Assembly: GCF_030296755.1 (NCBI RefSeq)
Contig: NZ_AP027741.1
Location: 1,731,001-1,795,000 of the forward strand
From: Methylophaga marina
Lineage (GTDB): Bacteria > Pseudomonadota > Gammaproteobacteria > Nitrosococcales > Methylophagaceae
Length of the DNA: 64,000 nt
Direction of reading: 5' to 3'
The notes beneath the pieces were generated by a model. It saw only the letters and a program-made list of their open reading frames with translations. It did no database searches and was not told the origin of the DNA. Every line of letters begins with the position of its first letter. The first letter of the stretch is position 1. The position numbers and the translations under genes are program-made. Below are positions 36,926-48,200 of the stretch, piece after piece.

Positions 36926-37633
36926 TCAGAGGCTGCCCCAGCTATCCTTTTTCCGAACTTTTAGGCGCGGTAGGATGATGCCTAACAAGATACCTGCGAA
37001 TAAAACAGCGGCGCCAATAAGGAACCAGCTTCGGGTACTGTTATCTTTTAAGGCATTGTTTTCGATGACTAATGACTGGTTTTCATGATCAATTTCTTGC
37101 AGCTTTTCTTTTAGCTGGCGGTTTTCATTATCTAAAGCCACAGCATTTGACGCGGTACGACGGAGGTCGTCCAGTTCTTTGCTCAAACGTTGTGACTTTT
37201 CTTTCAACGACATGTTTTGTGTATCAACGTCGGAGTTTTGATTACTGAGTGATGAAATTTCTTCTTTGTATTTAGCGATTTCAAGTTCTAAATTGGCCAC
37301 ACGCTTTTGACTGGCTTCAAGTTGATCACGAGCACTCGGTGTGTTGGTCAGATAACGGGTTAACACCCAGCCTTCAACGCCATCTGTCGTTCTGACTTTT
37401 GAATAACCTGCTGGATCCGTTTCCAGTACTTCGAGTCGTGTACCAGACTCGAGCATTTTACGGATATTGAACTTCACACCTTGACCATTCCGCATGGTGA
37501 TTTCGAGCTTATCAGATACATAACGCGTGGTTTGAGCTTGAGCAAGGACGGGAGTCAACAGTGCCGCTGAGATGAGGATGTGTGCGATCAGTTTTTTCAC
37601 AATGGACGTCTTTATTCTTTGATAAACAGGCAT
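36926..37633 (-). CDS. SH3-domain membrane protein with coiled coil (YgiM-like)
   Basis: This 235-residue protein has an N-terminal signal sequence (about residues 13-33, ending near LAQAQ), a bacterial SH3 domain (RYVSDKLEITMRNGQG to WVLTRYLTN, residues 37-97), a long coiled coil (about 105-200), and a C-terminal membrane helix (WFLIGAAVLFAGILLGIIL) followed by basic residues. This matches the TIGR04211 SH3-and-anchor family, including E. coli YgiM. The periplasmic SH3 domain may contact the cell wall. The function is unproven. A GTG at codon 12 (VKKLIAH) is an alternative start that would trim the signal sequence to normal length. Confidence 0.88.
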   Translation of the reverse strand: MPVYQRIKTSIVKKLIAHILISAALLTPVLAQAQTTRYVSDKLEITMRNGQGVKFNIRKMLESGTRLEVLETDPAGYSKVRTTDGVEGWVLTRYLTNTPSARDQLEASQKRVANLELEIAKYKEEISSLSNQNSDVDTQNMSLKEKSQRLSKELDDLRRTASNAVALDNENRQLKEKLQEIDHENQSLVIENNALKDNSTRSWFLIGAAVLFAGILLGIILPRLKVRKKDSWGSL

Positions 37634-37764
37634 TTTAACAGAAGCGATGCTGTTCGCTTCAAGTCTGAGTTAGTAATTAACAATAAATCAGAATGTTATG
37701 CCGTCGTAACGGTGTTGTCATATTGGTTTGTTAAGGTCGGCCTGCTATGAAGAAAGGGTTAGAA

Positions 37765-38199
37765 ATGGAAAAGATTAGAGTCATGTTTTTGTGTACTGGC
37801 AACTCGTGTCGGTCACAAATGGCTGAGGGCTGGGCAAGAGCATTGGCCAGCGAAGAAATTGAAATAAAATCGGCTGGTATTGAGGCACATGGACAAAACC
37901 AACGTGCCATCAAAATTATGTCTGAAGTCGGCATTGATATTTCTCAGCAGGAATCGATTCGTGTGAATGGTGAAATGCTGGAATGGGCAGATTTGTTAGT
38001 CACACTATGTGATAACGCTGAAGAGCAGTGCCCTCTACTCAGCCCCCATACAGTTAAGGTGCATCTGCCTTTGCCTGATCCGGCCAAGCTGCGGGGTAGT
38101 GAAGAGGAAGTGATGGATATCTTCCGTGAAACACGTGAGAAAGTACGTCAGCGTGTCGAGTTTGTACTCGAACAGGTTGCTTACGAAGCGGCTGTTTAA
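37765..38199 (+). CDS. arsC: Thioredoxin-type arsenate reductase / low-molecular-weight phosphatase
   Basis: This 144-residue protein of the low-molecular-weight tyrosine phosphatase fold has the phosphate loop CTGNSCRSQMAEGW near residues 9-22 and a pair of cysteines in CDNAEEQCP, matching the three-cysteine relay of thioredoxin-coupled ArsC. The likely reaction is arsenate to arsenite. GAAAGGG seven to eight bases before the ATG at 37765 supports this start over the ATG at 37747. No arsR, arsB or acr3 gene is adjacent, so it is an orphan and could also be a tyrosine phosphatase. Confidence 0.82.
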   Translation: MEKIRVMFLCTGNSCRSQMAEGWARALASEEIEIKSAGIEAHGQNQRAIKIMSEVGIDISQQESIRVNGEMLEWADLLVTLCDNAEEQCPLLSPHTVKVHLPLPDPAKLRGSEEEVMDIFRETREKVRQRVEFVLEQVAYEAAV

Positions 38200-38204
38200 G
38201 CTGA

Positions 38205-40019
38205 TTATTTCTCCGTGACCAAGCGTATTTTCGGTTTCTGATTACTCATATTTTTTTCTGTCGCCTCTAGTTGATAGAGGCTGTTTCCAGCTATTCGTTT
38301 AGCCATTGATTTTGCTTTACTGGCGTATTCGGTCAGATCAATCTCTGCCTGGATATTCGGGAAGTCTAAAATGCGCACAGCACCTATCGATAAGCTAAGC
38401 AGTGAATAAAAGGTTTCATTGCCATGGCGATCAACCGCATTGATGCCTGCTTGTTGCAGATGACGTAAGTTGTATAGTTGTGGGTAAAGTGCCTCAAATG
38501 CTTCCAGAATCTTTTGGCAACGCTGCTGCCAGTCTTTACTTTCAAACAAGATGATAAAATCATCGCCACCCACATGCCCGACAAAGTCGATTTCCTGGTC
38601 GACATGTTCAGTTAACGTTTTAGCTGTGAGGCTAATCACCTTATCGCCTTTACCGTAACCATAAATGTCGTTGTAGGGTTTGAAGTTATCCAAGTCAAAA
38701 TAGCAGACAGTGACATCCCGATTTTGCTCGATAATTTCACGGGTATGTTCACTTAATGGCACATTTCCTGGCAGACCACTCAACGGATTGGCATGACGCG
38801 CCATGGTGATTTGCATATCGGTAATCTGACGTAGCAAGTCCATCAAACTACCTACACCGCGATAGCGGCCTTGCTCCGTTATGACGAAGGCACTGTGCTG
38901 GTGATGTGCTTCCTGGCTGGTGATTTGATAACTGAGTTTTTTCAATGGCAGCTCAGTTTCAACGACGATGGGATTTTTATCCATAAAGTCTTTTATGGGT
39001 TTTCTTCCGTACAGTTCACGACCAAAACGGCTGGCGTAAAGTGTCATAAAATCATCGCGCCACATGATACCCACGACACGATTATTATCATCAACAACCG
39101 GCAACGCATTCAGTTTTAACGCTTTCTGAAAACGATCAGAAATGTGCTCAATGGTATCGTTATGTCTGACCGGATCTAAATCTGTCAGCAAGCTGCTAAC
39201 AAGGGTATTCGCTCTTGGACGACCTGTTCGTTGTATCGTTGTTTCTTTGCGTTGGGCAAACAGACTGTTATCGAGTTCTTTTTGTGGATTACGATTAGGA
39301 CGGCCAAAGTAATAGCCTTGTACAAAGCGCATATCCAGACTTTGTGCGGTGATATATTCCTGACGAACTTCAATGCCTTCACCAATCACCTGGCAGCCGA
39401 TACTTTGAGCAATATCAATCATGGATTGCACAAATTGGCGCTTTTGCCGATCTTCATGAATATTCTGCATAAAGTGGCGGTCCAGTTTGACAAAATCAGG
39501 CTTGAGTTCAGACCAGGTGCGTAAGCCAGAATAGCCCGCACCCAAATCATCAATCGCAATCGAAAAACCCATATCGCGATAATGTTCGGTGGCTGCTCGC
39601 ATTAATTCATAGTCATCAATCGGATACTGTTCAGTGAGCTCAATGATGACTTGTTCTGCTGATAAGCCCGCCATTTCAACATATTGTAAAGTCAATCCAT
39701 GTGGATAATTGTTATCCAGAAGGGCGACAGGTGTGGTGTTGATAAAGAGTTTTTCTTTCAGGCCGAGTTGACCATAGCGTTTGATCGCCGTTTCTCGACA
39801 AAGTAAATCCAGCTCAGCCAGACAATCATGCTTGAGAGCGGTATCAAATAAGGTCACAGGCGAATGAAGTGGGCCATCAGATGGACCACGAATCAGTGCC
39901 TCATAACCAAAAATCTGTTGGTTGTGTAGAGATATAATGGGTTGAAACAGAGCTGTCAGACGTCCATGACTGAGAATTTCCTGTAATGAGTGATAGTGGT
40001 GTAATTCTTCTTGTGTCAT
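38205..40019 (-). CDS. EAL-CBS-GGDEF protein (cyclic di-GMP metabolism)
   Basis: This 604-residue soluble protein has an N-terminal EAL phosphodiesterase domain (EALIRG at 40, ELTEQYP, DDLGAGYSG, VKLDR, GEGIEV), a central pair of CBS domains (about 270-400), and a C-terminal GGDEF domain (FDLDNFKPYNDIYGYGKGD; active-site loop GGDDF in place of GGDEF). The EAL metal-binding residues look complete. The GGDDF variant may still be active, since the second acidic position is kept as Asp. CBS domains often bind adenine nucleotides and may gate activity. There are no membrane segments. It is convergent with arsC. Confidence 0.92.
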   Translation of the reverse strand: MTQEELHHYHSLQEILSHGRLTALFQPIISLHNQQIFGYEALIRGPSDGPLHSPVTLFDTALKHDCLAELDLLCRETAIKRYGQLGLKEKLFINTTPVALLDNNYPHGLTLQYVEMAGLSAEQVIIELTEQYPIDDYELMRAATEHYRDMGFSIAIDDLGAGYSGLRTWSELKPDFVKLDRHFMQNIHEDRQKRQFVQSMIDIAQSIGCQVIGEGIEVRQEYITAQSLDMRFVQGYYFGRPNRNPQKELDNSLFAQRKETTIQRTGRPRANTLVSSLLTDLDPVRHNDTIEHISDRFQKALKLNALPVVDDNNRVVGIMWRDDFMTLYASRFGRELYGRKPIKDFMDKNPIVVETELPLKKLSYQITSQEAHHQHSAFVITEQGRYRGVGSLMDLLRQITDMQITMARHANPLSGLPGNVPLSEHTREIIEQNRDVTVCYFDLDNFKPYNDIYGYGKGDKVISLTAKTLTEHVDQEIDFVGHVGGDDFIILFESKDWQQRCQKILEAFEALYPQLYNLRHLQQAGINAVDRHGNETFYSLLSLSIGAVRILDFPNIQAEIDLTEYASKAKSMAKRIAGNSLYQLEATEKNMSNQKPKIRLVTEK

Positions 40020-40054
40020 CGTCTTATCTTCTCTTGCTAATATCTCCTAATCAG

Positions 40055-40084
40055 AAAAAAGCCCCACCCTGGGGTGAGGCTTTT
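40055..40084 (-). terminator. Intrinsic terminator after the porin gene
   Basis: On the minus strand AGCCTCACCC pairs with GGGTGGGGCT, with one mismatch, around a short loop, followed by six T. It begins about 25 bases after the porin stop codon. The other strand has four T, so it may also end transcription from the plus strand. Confidence 0.8.
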
Positions 40085-40108
40085 ATCAGTGCTTTCCAGT
40101 GTTAAGAC

Positions 40109-41463
40109 CTACCAGAATGCTTGCGCACGGAATTTAAGTGCAGATGGTTCTTCATCACGGCTAACACCGTCTATTTTCAGGTCAGTAATTTTGTCGTAGT
40201 TCAACATCAAACGTGTGTTTTTAGTTGGGTAGTAGTTTAGACCCAGTGTGAACTTATCTGCTTCATCGCCTGAAGTAGCGTTACCTGAGATTTCGTCAAT
40301 TTCCATGTTTTCGAAACGTGCAGCAATCTGCCATGCGCCATATTTAGACTTTGGTGTGATACCAGAGGTATAACCTTTTTCCATTTCAGTGATTCACCTG
40401 TTAGGAAGTAACCAGCTTCAATTGCGTAGCCAGTAGTATCAATGTCACCAGCAGTAGTGTCATTAGTGTAATCTAAGTACTCTGCCATAGCGTGGAATGA
40501 ACCGAAGATTGCCATAGCATCGATAGTGAATGCATCAGAGCCGTCGTCAGCTGAAGGGGCTACAACTAACTCTAAAGGTTTGGTGTTATCAATGTGGCTT
40601 ACAACACGTTGATCGTCATCAAAACCATCACCGCCGCCACGAGTTAAATAACCAGCACCGATTTGGATCAATTGATTTTTTGAGGCCATGTAAGGAACAA
40701 ATGATGCGCGGGCTGCGAAAGTGCTACCGTTATCAGTCGTCTCACCGCCGCTCAGGCCACCATTAGTCAGGCCTGCAGAGAATGTCCAGCGATAATCATC
40801 AGCAGCCAGATCAGCAACGACACCACTTTGACGTGCTGGAGACCAGTCAGTATCAGCAAACAAAGGACGATCCATAAAGCTCATATATTTAGAGCTTATT
40901 TTGGTGTTCAGACCAAATGGGACATGAGATTGGCCCATTTTCACGCCATAACGAACGCCGTTTGAGAATTTGTTGCCATAGCTGACATAAGCGTCTTTGA
41001 TTGATGCATCGCCACCTGCGAAGTCAGCTTCAAATTTGTAACCCCAGTCGTAAATTGAACCTGAGAAACCTAGACGAGCACGGCGTAATTCTGTTCCTTG
41101 AGCATCATCTGCCAGATCGTCTGCATCAGAGTCAATCGCATCCCACATGACACGACCAATTGGTTGGAAAGACCATGCACCATCACGGCTTTCAACTTTG
41201 ATTTTGCCATCAGTGGTAATTTTTGGCATATCTGCAGTTGCTTCAGCGACTTGTTTTTTCACTTCAGCTTGAGCAGCTTCAGTTTTTTCTTGATCAGCTG
41301 CTGCAGCGTTTTTCAGCATGTTGTAGTCTTCTGCACTGATGGTGCCTTTGTCACGAAGGACTTTTAACAGGTCAGCCATCGCTTCGTTGTTTGCCTGAGC
41401 AGGCAACATTGCTGCACCAAACAAGGTACCGGCAATTAATAAAGATGTTGTTTTCAATTTCAA
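40109..41463 (-). CDS. Phosphate-selective porin (OprO/OprP family), frameshifted
   Basis: The precursor of about 451 residues has a signal peptide ending at PAQA (residue 24), a helical N-terminal segment (MADLLKVLRDKGTISAEDYN), and a beta barrel with TDGKIKVESRDG and RRARLGFSGSIYDWGYKFEADFAGG. This is typical of the porin O/P family. The C-terminus ends in FRAQAFW with a terminal aromatic, as outer-membrane barrels require. That tail is in a different frame from the start; the shift is near 40384-40386 (three A on the coding strand), and one added A gives SLKMEKGYTSG. A Pho-box-like site lies 92 bases upstream. A sequencing error is likely. Confidence 0.85.
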
Positions 41464-41554
41464 GGGACTATCCTCTAGGTTGGTTTATCAATTCGGTAAG
41501 AGCCGAAGTCCCGCACACCTTAGGCTTGTTATGTTTCAGCATGATGAAGAAAAC

Positions 41555-41572
41555 GTTACAGTTTTGTGACAT
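41555..41572 (-). promoter_or_regulatory. Pho-box-like site upstream of the porin gene
   Basis: The minus strand reads ATGTCACAAAACTGTAAC. This has two CTGTCA-like half sites (aTGTCA and CTGTaA) spaced 11 bases, the architecture of a PhoB-binding Pho box, and has the same orientation as the porin. It ends 92 bases upstream of the porin ATG. Phosphate-starvation control is inferred from the match and from the porin family. Confidence 0.55.
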
Positions 41573-41681
41573 TGATACAAAAGCTGACTTTTGTTGTATT
41601 TAAGCGACAATGGCGATCAGGCCTTGAAATAAGGAAAACCGCACCAATATCCATCTATATAACTATGCCTTTGGACGTCCT

Positions 41682-42155
41682 ATGTTTCGAATTTTATTAC
41701 TGATTTTTTTAATTATCCCCATCGTTGAAATCTATGTGTTGATACAGGTTGGCGATGTGATTGGTGCATTACCGACTATATTTATGGTGGTGGCCACCGC
41801 TGTTCTAGGTGCGTTTTTACTTCGTTTACAAGGTTTTCAAACATTACAACGAGCACAAAGCTCCATGGCCAGCGGCCAAATTCCTGCCACAGAGATGCTG
41901 GAAGGGGTGTGTTTGGTTATCGCTGGGGCGATGTTATTAACACCCGGATTTGTCACCGATACCTTTGGTTTTTTGTTACTGGTGCCAGCCATTAGGCAGA
42001 GTGTGATTAAACAACTAGCCAAGAATAGTCGTATTTTTTACACACAAAAGCGTGGTGATGCTTTTTCACAACAACGTTATCGATCAGATTATCGAGAAGG
42101 TGATGTGATTGATGGGGAAGTGGTCGATGACGATGATAAACATCATCTTCGATAA
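41682..42155 (+). CDS. fxsA: Membrane protein FxsA
   Basis: This 157-residue inner-membrane protein has hydrophobic segments at about residues 3-20, 27-48 and 75-105, then a charged cytoplasmic tail. The N-terminus LLLIFLIIPIVEIYVLIQVG is characteristic of the FxsA family, named for suppression of F-exclusion of phage T7 in E. coli. As in enterics, it lies directly upstream of groES-groEL. The function in normal growth is not established. Confidence 0.92.
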   Translation: MFRILLLIFLIIPIVEIYVLIQVGDVIGALPTIFMVVATAVLGAFLLRLQGFQTLQRAQSSMASGQIPATEMLEGVCLVIAGAMLLTPGFVTDTFGFLLLVPAIRQSVIKQLAKNSRIFYTQKRGDAFSQQRYRSDYREGDVIDGEVVDDDDKHHLR

Positions 42156-42183
42156 AAATTTTTAAATTTTTTTGCTTAGCCCC

Positions 42184-42211
42184 CTTGAAAGCAGGTTTTG
42201 TAACCCCATTC
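42184..42211 (+). promoter_or_regulatory. Sigma-32 (heat-shock) promoter of groES-groEL
   Basis: CTTGAAA (42184-42190) and CCCCATTC (42204-42211) with a 13-base spacer match the sigma-32 consensus CTTGAAA-N11-16-CCCCATNT nearly perfectly. The site is about 60 bases upstream of the groES ATG. Confidence 0.88.
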
Positions 42212-42270
42212 TATGAGTTCCCTACAATTTAAGTTAGTCATTAATAGACATTTTTTCGGAGGAAATACAG

Positions 42271-42561
42271 ATGAATCTTCGTCCCCTTCATGATCGTGTG
42301 ATTGTTCGTCGCATGGAAGAAGAAACAATGAGCGCTGGCGGTATCGTTATCCCTGATAACGCCGCAGAAAAACCATCTCGCGGTGAAATTCTTGCTGCAG
42401 GTGATGGCAAGGTTACAGATTCAGGCGAAGTTCGCCCTTTGGCGGTAAAAGTGGGTGACAAAGTACTGTTTGGCAAATATGCCGGTACTGAAGTTAAGGT
42501 TGACGGTGAAGAACTGTTAGTCATGCGTGAAGATGACATTGTTGCTGTTATCGAAGGCTAA
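42271..42561 (+). CDS. groES: Co-chaperonin GroES
   Basis: GroES caps the GroEL ring during ATP-driven protein folding in the cytoplasm. The 96-residue protein begins [14 protein letters not shown] and has the mobile-loop segment [20 protein letters not shown] near residues 16-35 and [20 protein letters not shown] near 64-83. A strong GGAGGA ribosome site precedes it. It is 46 bases upstream of groEL under a sigma-32 promoter. Confidence 0.98.
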   Translation: MNLRPLHDRVIVRRMEEETMSAGGIVIPDNAAEKPSRGEILAAGDGKVTDSGEVRPLAVKVGDKVLFGKYAGTEVKVDGEELLVMREDDIVAVIEG

Positions 42562-42586
42562 TCCCTGGATTCATTTGCTTTATTAA

Positions 42587-44245
<1,659 letters not shown>

Positions 44246-44267
44246 TCATCCCTCAGTCTTTAGTGCT

Positions 44268-44301
44268 AAAAAAGCCCCGGCCATTTGGTCGGGGCTTTTT
44301 T
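44268..44301. terminator. Bidirectional intrinsic terminator after groEL
   Basis: A run of A and GCCCCG pairs with CGGGGC and a run of T, giving a 12-base-pair stem. It lies 22 bases after the groEL stop and two bases before the convergent mscL stop, so it can serve both genes. Confidence 0.9.
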
Positions 44302-44303
44302 GT

Positions 44304-44759
44304 TTATACGAGTTCAGATGTGCAGTGTGGGCAACGCGTCGCTTTGATAAGAATGGTTGAGTAGCATCTTGGACATTCTTTATTGGTGGCTTCTGCAGGT
44401 GCAGGTTCTGCTTCTTTTTCACGTTGCATTTTATTGACCGAACGAATCAACAGAAAAACAGCAAAGGCGACGATCAAAAAGCTGATGACCGCATTAATAA
44501 AGACGCCATAACTAATCACTACAGCACCAGCTTCCTGAGCTGTTGCCAAGGTGGCATATGGACCTGCCACAGTACCTTCTTTTAACGTGACAAATAAGTC
44601 TGAAAAGTCGACACCTCCCAGTAATAGACCAATAGGTGGCATAATTACGTCGGCTACCAAACTCTTCACAATGGTGCCAAACGCACCACCGATGATAATC
44701 CCCACGGCCATATCTAACACATTGCCGCGCATGGCAAACTCTTTGAATTCCTTCAACAT
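44304..44759 (-). CDS. mscL: Large-conductance mechanosensitive channel with zinc-ribbon tail
   Basis: MscL opens under membrane tension to release solutes on osmotic downshock. The 151-residue protein starts [20 protein letters not shown] and has the first membrane helix [20 protein letters not shown] and the second (about 77-103, [17 protein letters not shown]). After the usual cytoplasmic helix there is an extra C-terminal CPRC...CPHC zinc ribbon (residues 128-148). This tail is unusual for proteobacterial MscL of about 136 residues. The gene is convergent with groEL. Confidence 0.95.
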   Translation of the reverse strand: MLKEFKEFAMRGNVLDMAVGIIIGGAFGTIVKSLVADVIMPPIGLLLGGVDFSDLFVTLKEGTVAGPYATLATAQEAGAVVISYGVFINAVISFLIVAFAVFLLIRSVNKMQREKEAEPAPAEATNKECPRCYSTILIKATRCPHCTSELV

Positions 44760-44929
44760 CCTTTATCTTCCTTTTGTTGTTTTCATTGAAATAGAGGGCG
44801 AGCATCCTGATTAAACATTGAGTCTCAGTTGGATATTAGCCATCACTATTTGGGCTGTCTATCTTTATTTTGTGCATTATTCTTGTTCGCAATATTGTCT
44901 GCGTCATCAAACCGTGGTTGTTACTCGGG

Positions 44930-45115
44930 TAAGTACGTATAATTCTGATTTTTATGGTCTCTTACCAGAGTTAAAAGGGAATTCTTAACCGAAGCTGTCC
45001 CCGCAACTGTATACGTGAAGTTTCTGACAACGATGATGTAAAACCACTGAAATCGATCGATTTCGGGAAGGTGAGTTGGAAATGTTGAAGCGTGAGCCAG
45101 GATATCTGCCATGAA
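44930..45115 (+). ncRNA. Cobalamin riboswitch
   Basis: The leader of the CobN-like gene contains the conserved cobalamin-riboswitch blocks in order: TTAAAAGGGAA (44971-44981), GCTGTCCCCGCAACTGTA (44994-45011), and the B12 box GAGCCAGGATATCTGCC (45094-45110). The spacing is right for a full aptamer. Some 130 bases follow before the coding region; they contain possible alternative hairpins that could hide the ribosome site. Expression of the CobN-ExbB-DUF2149 unit should fall when cobalamin is plentiful. The gap from mscL (44760-45245) holds nothing else I can identify. Confidence 0.95.
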
Positions 45116-45245
45116 AACGTTATTATCCGATGGCCGGGGTGTGCAGTTGGAGCGGGAAACCGTTTAATGGCGAATCATCTTTGAGTTATTAAGCGGTGTC
45201 TGATCTTTCCGACGTGGTTTGATAACTCAGTGTTTTTATATATCG

Positions 45246-48200
45246 ATGGATAGCGCTGTGTTTAACCGACTTATTCTTTGTTTCATTCTTTTTCTTTTTT
45301 CTTCATCAGTCCTGGCCGAGCAATTATTGCTGATTGTCACACCACGAAATGTACCGGAAGTGGTGTCTGGTGCGCATGAGTTTTTAAAACACCCCTCTCA
45401 TTCCTCCACGTCAGTGCAAATACGCACGACCGAACAGTGGCAAGACTTAAGCGTAAATCAACAAGCCGCTTTATTAAAACAGTCAGATTTAGTCTTCGCG
45501 GGCGGCGTGTTTGGTGAAACAGCCAACCAGCTGATGGAAAATATCAAAAAAGGTCTGCTAAAAAATCTTATCGCATTGCATAGCGATCATCGTCTTATGG
45601 GGGCGTCTAGTTTGAACAGTCGTCCCATTTTAAATGGGCCCCCTGACAAATTAATGCAGCATCCAGATCCTGCGTTATCGACAGAACAGTGGATGGCATC
45701 GCTATTAGAACAATACCCGGCACAGGAAGCGTGGTTGATTTCACGATTCTTTTGGCTGGGAAGAAATAGTGAAAATATGCAGGGACTGATTAGTCATCTA
45801 CATCATCTGGTTAAAAATGAAAATACAACTGAGCGTCCTCAATTAGCTGCACAGCTCAGGCTTTATCATCAAGATAAAATCATTCCACCAGATCAGTTTG
45901 AGTTTTCTGCAAAATCATCATGGGTGGTGTTAGTGGATTATGAAACTGGGGAACGGCCGGGAGAAAAGGCATTACTGGATGCTGTTTGTAAACAGCTTAT
46001 TGATGAGTCAACTGGTTGTGTGTCAGTGCTTACTGCGTGGGGTGATGCCAGTTTATCTGCCATCAAGTTATTAGCTGAGAATAAATCACACATCAGTTCA
46101 GTGGTGTCTCTGCAAGACTTTGTGATTGGCGGATCGGAACATCGGCAGGCTGTCACCGATGAATTAAAAAAACTGAATGTACCGGTGATAAAAGCGATGC
46201 GTTTAAGTGATAGTACCCACGCTGAATGGGAGCTGTCAGAAGCCGGTATCAGTTGGGATTCTGTTCATTATCGTGTCGCTATGCCTGAGTTACAAGGGGT
46301 GTCTCAACCAATGGTGGTTGCAACGATGACTCCCGCCGAAGTCGATAAACTCACGGGAGCCAGACTGGCTTTCTCAGAACCTGTAGAGTCACAAGTCACC
46401 TTATTGGCCAAGCGCTTAAAACGCTGGCAGCAATTACAAGATAAAGCGAATCAGGATAAAAAGATTGCGATTATCTATTATAACCATCCGCCTGGTCGCC
46501 ATAATATCGGTGCTGATAATTTAAACGTCGTGGAGTCCTTGTTCGATATTCTGCATTCCCTTAAAAACCAAGGGTACAATACCGGTGAGTTACCGGCGAC
46601 ATCAGACGCATTGCTAGATTTATTGCAGCAACGAGGCGTCAACTTACCTGAAGACCAGGCTGCCTTGGCTGCGATGTCGTCACAAGTCAACACAATGGAT
46701 AGCAAAAGCTACCAAAGCTGGTTTCAAACATTGCCAGAATCACTACAGCAAGAAATGGTCAATGGCCCGCTGGGTTTATTACATGCCAATCTAAAACAAG
46801 CTAAAGCATTGAAAGATCCAACCATTGCGGCACATTTATTCGCTCGGGTGATGGAAGATATCCGCCATGTTGTCGATGGTGCCGACCATGCTGGTCGTGA
46901 CCGTGTGTTGCAATTACTCAGTCAGCTACAAACCATCTACCAGCAACCTTTAGCAAACATCGACTGGCAACAGGCTGAGCAATTAATTAATGCCATTAGC
47001 CAACAATGGATAGAAGGCATAAGAGGCTGGGGCGAAGCGCCGGGGAATGTGATGGTTTATGACGATAAAATCCTGATTCCCGGTCTTGAGTTTGGCAATA
47101 TTTTTGTTGGTCCACAGCCTCCAAGAGGCTGGGAGCTAAATGAAGAGCTATTACATGCTAATTTATCCTTCCCGCCACCACACCAATATTTGGCGTTTTA
47201 TCAGTGGCTAAGAAATACCTTTCATGCTGATGCCTTAGTTCATCTGGGCCGCCATTCGACCTACGAGTTTTTACCTCGTCATCGAGTGGGTATGGCCGAG
47301 AATGATTACCCTCAGGCGATTTTAGGTGATTTGCCAAGTATCTACCCTTATATCGTTGATGGTGTGGGTGAGGGTATTCAGGCAAAACGCCGTGGCCTCG
47401 CGGTGATGGTTGATCACCTCACACCGCCTTTGGCTAGCACTGAGTTATATGATCAATTACTGGAATTACGACAGGTCGTTGAAAGTTATGAAGCTGCACC
47501 TGTGAATGCTGGGGCTATGCGCGATCGTGCGATTGAGGAAATGAAACGCTTAGTCGCCAACCTTAATCTGGAAGATGAACTGACAGCGAATATGGCTGGT
47601 GAGTTGGAAGTGCGAGGATTGAGTTCATTCGAGCAGGTGGATGACGATTTGTTAGTGCACGAAATCGGCCATTACCTGACCACTCTACAAGAAGATTTTA
47701 TGCCTCTGGGGCTACATGTTTTTGGTCGAGACTGGTCTGAACAAGCGGTTCAAACCATGCTTACTTCAATGAATAATGGCAAACAAGCTACGGAGAGCTG
47801 GGATCCACTTCTACGCGGCTCACCTGCTGCAGAAATGTCGGCATTATTGGCTGCTTTAGATGGTCAATTTGTTGAGCCGGGTAAAGGTAATGATCCGATT
47901 CGCACACCATCAGCATTACCGACTGGACGTAATTTCTATGCCTTAGATGATAGCTTAATTCCATCACGTTTAGGCTACAAAGTCGGTATCGCATTAGCCG
48001 AAAAAGCCCGTGCAGAAACTCCCGCAAATAACGCTCAGGATAGTGATGCCTTAGTGTTATGGGCATCCGATGTGGTGCGTGATGAAGGTGCAATGATCGC
48101 TTTTGCTTACGATATGTTAGGGGTGAAACCGACCTGGAGTCGTCGTGGAATTTTTAGTGGATTAGAACGTTTGGATCTTTCTTCATCAGCCTCGCCTCAT

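Noticed and set aside
41575..41599. Inverted repeat ATACAAAAG/CTTTTGT between the porin gene and fxsA
   Set aside because: It is short, AT-rich and matches no known operator; the neighbouring Pho-box-like site is the better explanation for regulation here.
44921..45112. Open frame of 63 codons on the minus strand across the B12 riboswitch
   Set aside because: It lies wholly inside conserved riboswitch sequence and has no family resemblance; the RNA element explains the conservation.
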